Positions 7,249 to 12,733 of a stretch of DNA of 12,733 nt are shown one piece after another. A program made the position numbers and the translations under genes. Source of the stretch: DATBMY01 sp036554605 (GTDB lineage: Bacteria; Acidobacteriota; Blastocatellia; UBA7656); contig DATBMY010000560.1 in the NCBI GenBank assembly GCA_036554605.1, positions 1 through 12,733 of the forward strand, written 5' to 3'. The notes beneath the pieces are model-generated. The model was not told the DNA's origin and ran no database searches. It worked only from the letters and a program-made list of their open reading frames with translations. Positions within the stretch are counted from its first letter, which is position 1, and the number at the start of each line of letters is the position of its first letter.

Positions 7249-9404
7249 AGCTGGCAGTTCTTTACGTCGGCACAAGCTTGCTCGCGCCGCTTTCACGCGC
7301 CGAGAAAGATATAAACGAGCAGTACGGGCTCGGCCTCGAAGTCATGGCTCACAATTGCGGAGCGCCTTTTACGCGGGATGAATGGCAAAGAATCAGGCGC
7401 GACATAACCACGGCGGATATTCTCTTCATCATACACGTCACCGACGAAGAAAACGCTTCCCGGATAAAAGACGCGCTCGATCAAAGCGCGAGCAGGCAGC
7501 GCGCGGTTATTGCATTTAACTGCATGCCCGCGTTGATGCGGTGCACTCGGATGGGCAAGCTCGATTTCGCGAAGCTAATGCGCGCCAATGCGGAAAGAGC
7601 GGATAGCGACAGGCAAGACCGAGCGAGTAGAAATCTCGTTCGAAGGCTCGGCTCCTGGATGTCGGATTACGTCAAGAGCACACGCGATAAGAGAGGCGGC
7701 AAGTCAGGCGGGGGGCATCGAAAGGCGACACAGTACCTGAAGATAATAAGCAGGCTGCCGGGCATATTGAAGGTGGTGCCAAGCGCTGGAAGACTGCGCG
7801 ACGTTAAGAACTACCTGCTCCTTTTCTGTTATTTTCTACAGCCGACGCCCCGAAACATCCGTATGATGTTGCTGCATGCGATCAAGAGCTACGCGCCCGT
7901 GAAAGCGGGCCGCATAAAGGTCGAGCAGCCTGAAAGCCAGCCGGTTGTCGGCATATATCACCCTAATGCGAAAAGCCTGTTCGATACTTTTGAAAAGTAT
8001 AAGAAGTGGTATGAGCGAGCCAGGCGAAGAGAGCTTAAAGGAGACCGGACTATCGGGCTGCTTTTGATGCGGCCCCAGATCATCAGCGATTCGCGCGCGC
8101 ATTATGATTATCTCATCCAGGCAATCGAGGACGAGGAGCTTGCGGTGCTGCCGGTGATTTCGACATTCATGGACAACCGCGACGCCTGCCGCCGGTTCTT
8201 TATGAACGGCGACGGCAATTTTGATAAGGCTCGCTCTCGCGTGAGTCAGGTTGTTTCGCTTACGGGCTTTAGCTTTGTCGGCGGTCCGGCGATGAACGAT
8301 AGCGATGCGGCAGTTGAGTTCTTAAATGAGCTGAACGCGCCCTTGCGCTCACTTGTTTCGCTCGACGTTCAGACGGTTGAGAGCTGGCGGCAAAGCCGTG
8401 CCGGTCTCAATCCGATTCAGACCGCAATGCAGGTGGCCATTCCAGAAATTGATGGGGCGACCGAGCCGTTCGTTTTCGGCGGCATGACACAAGGCGCAAG
8501 CGAGCCCATTGCAATCGAAGAGCGCTGTCGGAAGATTGCTCGACGCCTTGCGCGCTGGAACCACCTACAGGTCGCGCCGCGAGATCAACTAAAGATAGCT
8601 TTTATTCTCTATTGTTTTCCGCCGAACAAAGGCAACATCGGCACGGCCGCCGAGATGGACGTGTTCGCGAGCCTTATGGAGATTCTCTCTCGACTGAAAT
8701 CCGATGGCTATAAACTCGACTTGCCCGCGGGCGCGGATGAATTGCGCGATATGTTGCTTGGCGGAAACTCCGAAGAGCAAGGACAGGTGGCGAATGTCGA
8801 ATACCGTATGGAAGCGGATGAATATCGCACGCATTGCCCTTACGTAGAAGAAATAGAACGGGAGTGGGGGCGAGCGCCGGGGCAGATAAACTCAAACGGT
8901 CGCGAGCTGCTCATACACGGTAAGAGCATAGGGAATCTTTTTGTAGGAGTGCAGCCGACCTTTGGATACGAGGGCGACCCGATGAAGCTATTAATGGCCG
9001 AATCAGGCTGTCCGCACCACGGCTTTATGGCCGTATACACATATCTTGAGAAAGTCTTCCGAGCCGACGCGATAGTTCATGTGGGCACGCACGGCGCGCT
9101 GGAGTTCATGCCGGGCAAGCAGGTAGGCTTATCGAGCAATTGCTGGCCCGACCGCCTTATAGGCGAGATGCCGAATATATACATCTATAGCGTGAATAAC
9201 CCTTCGGAGGGAGCGATTGCTAAACGAAGGTCGGCGGCCGAGCTGGTCTCTTATTTAACTCCGCCGATCGAGAATGCAGGTCTGTACAAGGGGCTCTCGT
9301 CTTTGAAAGACCTGCTCAACGCCTACCGCCAGTCGGAGTGCGAAACCGAGCGCGCGCAATTGTTCGGTGCGATAGAAGAGGCGGCAAGCGAGCTAAACCT
9401 TTAG
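7245..9404 (+). CDS. bchH: Magnesium chelatase subunit H, N-terminal half (separate ORF)
   Basis: This 719-residue protein matches the N-terminal part of BchH, which binds protoporphyrin IX and Mg2+. Residues 1 to about 165 resemble the BchH-specific N-terminal domain (DUF3479). The CobN/Mg-chelatase domain follows, with LLMRPQIISDSRAHYD, FGGMTQGASEPIAIEER and the chelation motif HVGTHGALEFMPGKQVG from His612. Next come PDRLIG, NNPSEGAIAKRRS and LTPPIENAGLYKGL. The chain stops just after IEEAASELNL, at the linker where intact BchH continues into the segment encoded by the preceding gene. PGKQVG and the NNPSE-AKRR block favour BchH over cobaltochelatase CobN. The ATG overlaps the previous stop as ATGA and has AGGGGTG at 7233-7239, so translation is probably coupled. 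Combined length of the halves, about 1,300 residues, equals a full large-type BchH. Confidence 0.93.
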   Translation: MKLAVLYVGTSLLAPLSRAEKDINEQYGLGLEVMAHNCGAPFTRDEWQRIRRDITTADILFIIHVTDEENASRIKDALDQSASRQRAVIAFNCMPALMRCTRMGKLDFAKLMRANAERADSDRQDRASRNLVRRLGSWMSDYVKSTRDKRGGKSGGGHRKATQYLKIISRLPGILKVVPSAGRLRDVKNYLLLFCYFLQPTPRNIRMMLLHAIKSYAPVKAGRIKVEQPESQPVVGIYHPNAKSLFDTFEKYKKWYERARRRELKGDRTIGLLLMRPQIISDSRAHYDYLIQAIEDEELAVLPVISTFMDNRDACRRFFMNGDGNFDKARSRVSQVVSLTGFSFVGGPAMNDSDAAVEFLNELNAPLRSLVSLDVQTVESWRQSRAGLNPIQTAMQVAIPEIDGATEPFVFGGMTQGASEPIAIEERCRKIARRLARWNHLQVAPRDQLKIAFILYCFPPNKGNIGTAAEMDVFASLMEILSRLKSDGYKLDLPAGADELRDMLLGGNSEEQGQVANVEYRMEADEYRTHCPYVEEIEREWGRAPGQINSNGRELLIHGKSIGNLFVGVQPTFGYEGDPMKLLMAESGCPHHGFMAVYTYLEKVFRADAIVHVGTHGALEFMPGKQVGLSSNCWPDRLIGEMPNIYIYSVNNPSEGAIAKRRSAAELVSYLTPPIENAGLYKGLSSLKDLLNAYRQSECETERAQLFGAIEEAASELNL

Positions 9405-9592
9405 AGTTTCGGATCGGTATTTAGCCGGTTGCCGCAGTTTCTGCAGTTGGCCCGGCGTTTCGCATTAAGGGTCGCGCAGCTGGAGCATTTGAAATACATC
9501 CTGCTTACAAAGAGGTTCGTAAGGATCGCGCTGCCGACAAGGATGCCGCCAAGCACGACAATAGAAAGAATCGTATCGCCCCAGTCATTCAT
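9401..9592 (-). CDS. Small membrane-anchored zinc-ribbon protein
   Basis: This 63-residue protein has one hydrophobic helix (about residues 8-30, TILSIVVLGGILVGSAILTN) followed by a basic stretch. A CxxC...CxxC zinc ribbon follows, CSSCATLNAKRRANCRNCG (about 36-54). The basic residues after the helix suggest the ribbon lies in the cytoplasm. Similar ribbons occur in many small bacterial membrane proteins of unknown role. It faces bchH: its TAA (9403-9401) overlaps the bchH TAG (9402-9404), so the two genes converge with no spacer. A GGCGGG-like site precedes the ATG. Coding status rests on the coherent helix-plus-ribbon design; the function cannot be stated. Confidence 0.72.
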   Translation of the reverse strand: MNDWGDTILSIVVLGGILVGSAILTNLFVSRMYFKCSSCATLNAKRRANCRNCGNRLNTDPKL

Positions 9593-9679
9593 CAGCCCGC
9601 CATTCTAGCAGCCGAGACATCGAGATGTGAATGACTCGCGGCTCGAATGGCCCGCGGGCTTTTGGCCGCTGTAAGAAAG

Positions 9680-9708
9680 TTGACAGTGCTCGGCTTGCTT
9701 GATAGATA
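9680..9708 (+). promoter_or_regulatory. Candidate sigma70 promoter upstream of the 9760 gene
   Basis: A perfect -35 TTGACA (9680-9685) is followed after 17 bp by a weak -10, TAGATA (9703-9708). A better hexamer, TAGAAT (9707-9712), lies at a poor 21-bp spacing. The ATG at 9760 is about 45 nt beyond the likely start. This region also separates the divergent zinc-ribbon gene, and GC-rich palindromes such as GCCCGCGGGC lie between them. Confidence 0.4.
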
Positions 9709-9759
9709 GAATGGCATTAGAAAAGTGATGTGATATTTGCTCGGGCAGGGAAATGATCC

Positions 9760-10152
9760 ATGTTATCGCTCTCTGATTATCTAGCTGACAGACGCCGGCA
9801 GCTGGCCGAAGGCTATCAAGCAGATTGCCTGGCCATTGCGCGCGACATTGCTCGACTGCTCACCGAGAGCGGGCGCCGCCCATTCATCGTTTATCTAAAT
9901 AAAGTAGAGGCCAGGGGAAGAGATAAATTCCATTATCCTCTAATGCCGAAGAAGTATGGCGGCAGGGTTACGTGGACTAAACATTACGTATGTTGCTCGG
10001 CAGGAATGGCCTATGATCCTATACTCGAAGAGCCCGTGCCGCTGGAGCAGTACTCCGCTATAGTCTTTGGCAAAGGTTTTCCTATGGAAAGTTTTGTTTC
10101 GGAAGAAGCGATGCAGGAGTACCTTACTGGATTCTCACAACCCGACCGTTAA
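9760..10152 (+). CDS. Hypothetical protein with possible papain-like Cys/His/Asp triad
   Basis: I do not recognise this 130-residue protein. It has no signal peptide or membrane helix and is probably cytoplasmic. The order of conserved-looking residues resembles a papain-fold peptidase, deamidase or transglutaminase. Cys23 starts a helix (CLAIARDIARLL), a basic strand region follows, and then W72-T-K-H75-Y-V is followed by Y85-D86-P87. Cys23, His75 and Asp86 could form a triad. This is inference from spacing only; the family is not identified. The start is supported by AGGGA 8 nt before the ATG, and the gene has its own promoter candidate. No partner or immunity-like gene lies beside it, which weakens a toxin reading. 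It ends 192 bp before the TPR-CHAT gene. Confidence 0.7.
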   Translation: MLSLSDYLADRRRQLAEGYQADCLAIARDIARLLTESGRRPFIVYLNKVEARGRDKFHYPLMPKKYGGRVTWTKHYVCCSAGMAYDPILEEPVPLEQYSAIVFGKGFPMESFVSEEAMQEYLTGFSQPDR

Positions 10153-10187
10153 ACAGACGTAGGTTAGGTTGGCCGCGAGTAAAAACC

Positions 10188-10227
10188 TTGCCAGGCAATA
10201 TGGCGCGCCGCGACTGGCAATCCTGGC
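10188..10227. repeat. Inverted repeats in the gap after the 9760 gene
   Basis: TTGCCAG (10188-10194) pairs with CTGGCAA (10214-10220) across a 19-nt loop that holds the palindrome GGCGCGCC. An alternative stem, GCCAGG (10190-10195) with CCTGGC (10222-10227), competes with it. No T-run follows, so it is at best a Rho-independent-like hairpin without a tail. The rest of the gap (10153-10344) shows a second GGCGCGCC (10264-10271) and no gene. Confidence 0.3.
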
Positions 10228-10344
10228 TTAATTGGAGCAACATTAGCCGACGCGGGTAGCTCCGGCGCGCCTCGCTTGAATAAATAGTCGTGCCGCTGGA
10301 CAGATTTGCACCTCGAATCCCCCATAGTCTATAGGAGACAGATT

Positions 10345-12733
10345 ATGCCGACCGGAAGACTTCGATGGTTCCCCCTGGCCTTTTGTCTGCTCTCGGCGAT
10401 TGCCCGCGCACAGGAAGCGAACCTTGAAACAGGTAAGCCAATTGAGCGAGAGATCGCCGGCGGCGAGTCGCACAGCTATCAAATCACTCTCACGGAGGGG
10501 CAGTTCGTGTGCTTCCGCCTTGAGCAGCGGGCGATTGACGCGGCTTTGATTCTGACCGCGCCGGACGGCAAACAACTGGCAGAGATGAATCTAACTCGGG
10601 CGGGCGAAGAGGAATCGCTTTCGCTAGAATTGGCGGTGGCGGGCAGCTACCGATTGACGGTGCAGGGCGATGGGGCGGCAACATTGCGCGGGTCATACCG
10701 TCTGGAGGCGGCGGCGCAGGCGCAGGCGACAGCGCAAGACCGCAAACGCCTGACTGCGGAAGCCCTGATGGTAGAGGCCAGTGAACTCAGGAAGCAGAGG
10801 GGTAAGACGGAGCAACAGGTGATCGAGAAGCTGCAACAGGCGCTTTCCCTGTGGCGCGAATTGCTGGAGCCGACCTGGATCGCTTATTCGCTCTACTATA
10901 TCGGATATGCTTATGACGATCTGAACCAATCCGAGAAAGCGATTGAGTACAGCGAGCAGACGCTGGCAATCAGCCGCGAGTTCAAGCTGCGAGCGCGGGA
11001 AGGAATTACGCTCGACACTCTGGGGATGACCTGCTACAAGCTGAGACGTTATGAGAAGGCGATTGAATATCTCGAACAGGCCCTGGCAATTTTCCGCGAA
11101 GTGAAGGACCGGGCGGGGGAAGGAGAGACACTTAGCCGTCTGGGCCTGACCTACCTTACGATACGCCGTTTTGAGAAGGTGTTTGAATACTACGAGCAGG
11201 CGCTGGCGATCAAACGCGAGTTGAAGGATCGGGCGCGGGAGGGTTGGGTGCTGCATGATCTGGGCCAAGCTTACATGATGCTGAGCCGCTCTAAAGAGGC
11301 GATTGAATACCTCGAACAGGCCCTGGTAATTTTCCGCGAAGTGAAAGATCGGAGTGGGGAAGCAAATGCGCTCGAAGGTTTGGGTATGCGCCACATCTCG
11401 CTGAGCCGCTATGAGAAGGCAATTGAATACTACGAGCAGGGCCTGGCGATCAGACGCGCGGAGAAGCACCGGACGGAAGAAGGATACACGCTCACCCTTC
11501 TGGGCGGAGCCTATGCTGCGCTGAGCCGCTATGAGAAAGCGATTGAATATTCCGAACAGGCACTGGCTATAAGTCGCGAGACAAAGGCTCGATGGGCGGA
11601 AGGGCGCACGCTCTATGATCTGGGGGCGATCTACTCCAGGATGGGCCGCCATGAGAAAGCGATTGAATACCTCGAACAGGCCCTGCCGATCAACCGCGAA
11701 GTGAAGGATCGGTTGGTAGAAGGGTACACGCTCAGCGCTCTAGGTTCGTCCTTCGTCAAGCAGGGGCGCTCGGATAAGGCGATTGAATACTACGAGCAGG
11801 CCCTTGTGATTTACCGGGATATAAAGCGTCGGCCACAAGAAGGAAGCACGCTTAACAGTCTGGGTGGCGTCTATCGCTCGCTAAGGCAGTACGAGAAGGC
11901 GATTAAGTGCTCCGAGCAAGCGCTGGCGATTTCGCGCGAGGTGAAGAACCCGGAGTATGAGTTATCGGCTCTCTCAAGTCTCGCCCGGACACAGAGCGAA
12001 CGCGGCAATCTGGCGCCGGCGCGCACCCTTATCGAAGAGGGCTTGCGGGTCGCCGAATCGCTTCGATCTGAACTCATCAGTCCCGCATCCCGCGCCTCTT
12101 TGTTCGCCTCCGTACAAAGCTCTTACCAACTTTACACGGACATACTGATGCGCCAGCACAAAGCGGAACCGGCTAAAGGACTGGACGCGCTTGCCGTCGA
12201 GACAAGCGAACGCCAGCGCGCCCGCAGCCTCCTCGACCTGCTCAGCGAAAGCCGCACCGATTTGCGCCAGGGCGTGGACGCCGCGCTGATTGAACGCGAG
12301 CGCGGCTTGGGCCGACAGCTCAACGACAAGGCGCAACGCCTGATCCAAGCCAACACGCCCGAACAGGTGGCAGCCTTCAAACAGGAGATCAGCCAGCTTG
12401 AGACCGATCTCGAACGGGCGCAGGCCGACATCCGAAAAAGCAGTCCGCATTACGCCGCACTCACTCAGCCGCAACCGCTCAAGCTCACAGAGATTCAAGC
12501 GCAGCTCGACGCCGACATCCTCCTGCTCGAATACGCCCTCGGCGAGGAGCGCAGCTACCTCTGGGCGATCACCAGGGATTCACTTACCAGTTACGAGTTG
12601 CCGAAGGGAGAGGTGATTGATAAAAACGCGCGGCAGGTTCATGAACTATTGTCAGCCCGCAGCACCACCAAACGCGGCGAGTCGGCGCTCCAACGGCAGG
12701 AGCGCATCAGGCAAGCCGAAGCCGGCCTGCCCG
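10345..12733 (+). CDS. Secreted PPC-TPR-CHAT protein (3' end outside window)
   Basis: The frame is open from ATG 10345 to the window edge (796 codons) and is cut there. AGGAGA (10333-10338) provides a ribosome-binding site. A signal peptide (FPLAFCLLSAIARA, cleavage near residue 22) is followed by a beta-rich PPC-like domain (about 28-120). Nine tetratricopeptide units of 40 residues (about 179-538), with the core YEKAIEYYEQALAI, come next. After them is a helical region (about 540-715) and then the start of a CHAT domain (ILLLEYALGEERSYLWAIT, about residue 723 on). CHAT domains are caspase-like cysteine proteases, but the catalytic His and Cys lie beyond the window, so activity cannot be judged. 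Related proteins are abundant in Acidobacteriota and Cyanobacteria, usually without known substrate. The signal peptide points to an extracytoplasmic role. Confidence 0.88.
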   Translation, partial: MPTGRLRWFPLAFCLLSAIARAQEANLETGKPIEREIAGGESHSYQITLTEGQFVCFRLEQRAIDAALILTAPDGKQLAEMNLTRAGEEESLSLELAVAGSYRLTVQGDGAATLRGSYRLEAAAQAQATAQDRKRLTAEALMVEASELRKQRGKTEQQVIEKLQQALSLWRELLEPTWIAYSLYYIGYAYDDLNQSEKAIEYSEQTLAISREFKLRAREGITLDTLGMTCYKLRRYEKAIEYLEQALAIFREVKDRAGEGETLSRLGLTYLTIRRFEKVFEYYEQALAIKRELKDRAREGWVLHDLGQAYMMLSRSKEAIEYLEQALVIFREVKDRSGEANALEGLGMRHISLSRYEKAIEYYEQGLAIRRAEKHRTEEGYTLTLLGGAYAALSRYEKAIEYSEQALAISRETKARWAEGRTLYDLGAIYSRMGRHEKAIEYLEQALPINREVKDRLVEGYTLSALGSSFVKQGRSDKAIEYYEQALVIYRDIKRRPQEGSTLNSLGGVYRSLRQYEKAIKCSEQALAISREVKNPEYELSALSSLARTQSERGNLAPARTLIEEGLRVAESLRSELISPASRASLFASVQSSYQLYTDILMRQHKAEPAKGLDALAVETSERQRARSLLDLLSESRTDLRQGVDAALIERERGLGRQLNDKAQRLIQANTPEQVAAFKQEISQLETDLERAQADIRKSSPHYAALTQPQPLKLTEIQAQLDADILLLEYALGEERSYLWAITRDSLTSYELPKGEVIDKNARQVHELLSARSTTKRGESALQRQERIRQAEAGLP
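10879..11958 (+). repeat. Nine tandem 120-bp TPR-coding repeats
   Basis: A GCGATTGAATAC-like core recurs at 10939, 11059, 11179, 11299, 11419, 11539, 11659, 11779 and 11899, exactly 120 bp apart. Each unit encodes one 40-residue TPR. Several neighbours stay close at DNA level (for example CTCGAACAGGCCCTG in three units), which suggests recent unit duplication or gene conversion. The strict period means units can be gained or lost without breaking the frame. Confidence 0.85.

Noticed and set aside
5497..9404. The two bchH pieces as a decayed pseudogene
   Set aside because: Both frames are long, open and keep family motifs to their ends, and they overlap neatly at ATGA. A frameshift or nonsense mutation cannot swap the order of the halves.
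5497..9404. The large subunit as cobaltochelatase CobN
   Set aside because: The PGKQVG and NNPSE...AKRRS motifs, the BchH-type N-terminal domain and the adjacent separate bchI and bchD with MIDAS all favour magnesium chelatase. No cobalamin gene is nearby.
10202..10271. Two GGCGCGCC palindromes in the gap before the TPR-CHAT gene
   Set aside because: Eight-base GC palindromes are expected now and then in GC-rich DNA and these show no further shared flanks.
10693..11652. Long open frame of 319 codons on the minus strand
   Set aside because: It mirrors the 120-bp TPR repeats of the plus-strand gene and carries no domain of its own; a shadow frame in repetitive coding DNA.
10879..11958. Regular repeats as a CRISPR array
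   Set aside because: The 120-bp units are coding throughout, without conserved short repeats separated by unique spacers, and translate to TPRs.

Overview
The window looks like chromosomal DNA from a moderately GC-rich bacterium able to make chlorophyll or bacteriochlorophyll. The strongest evidence is a complete set of magnesium-chelatase parts (BchI, BchD, BchH) in one operon-like run, 2443-9404. The flanking genes are a family-4 uracil-DNA glycosylase, a polytopic sulfite-oxidase-like molybdoenzyme and a secreted PPC-TPR-CHAT protein. Together they suggest a phototrophic Acidobacteriota (Chloracidobacterium / Blastocatellia relatives). That placement is inferred from general protein style, not from a phylogenetic marker.

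Layout: 1-130 is a promoter region with three TGTTAA repeats spaced exactly 11 bp apart. 131-712 encodes the uracil-DNA glycosylase. 785-2359 encodes a membrane molybdopterin oxidoreductase with six predicted membrane helices and an internal twin-arginine motif. 2360-2442 is a structured intergenic region holding a candidate promoter for the chelatase operon, bracketed by a 10-bp inverted repeat. 2443-9404 holds bchI, bchD and two bchH fragments. 9401-9592 (minus strand) encodes a small membrane-anchored zinc-ribbon protein that overlaps the end of bchH tail to tail. 9760-10152 encodes an unrecognised 130-residue protein with a possible Cys/His/Asp triad. 10345 to the window end encodes a secreted PPC-TPR-CHAT protein, cut by the window edge, with nine 120-bp TPR-coding repeats.

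The main finding is the form of bchH. The large porphyrin-binding subunit is normally one chain of about 1,200-1,330 residues. Here it is two intact reading frames in swapped order: the C-terminal half (about 583 residues) comes first and the N-terminal half (719 residues) second, joined by an ATGA stop/start overlap. Together they appear to cover the whole family without an obvious gap. This looks like a two-piece, gene-level circular permutation of BchH rather than a decayed gene.

Functionally, BchI (active AAA+ ATPase) and BchD (degenerate AAA+ plus an integrin-I/MIDAS domain) would form the motor that drives Mg2+ insertion into protoporphyrin IX, held by the reassembled BchH halves. This is the first committed step to (bacterio)chlorophyll. 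No other bch genes are visible, so the remaining pigment genes must lie elsewhere.
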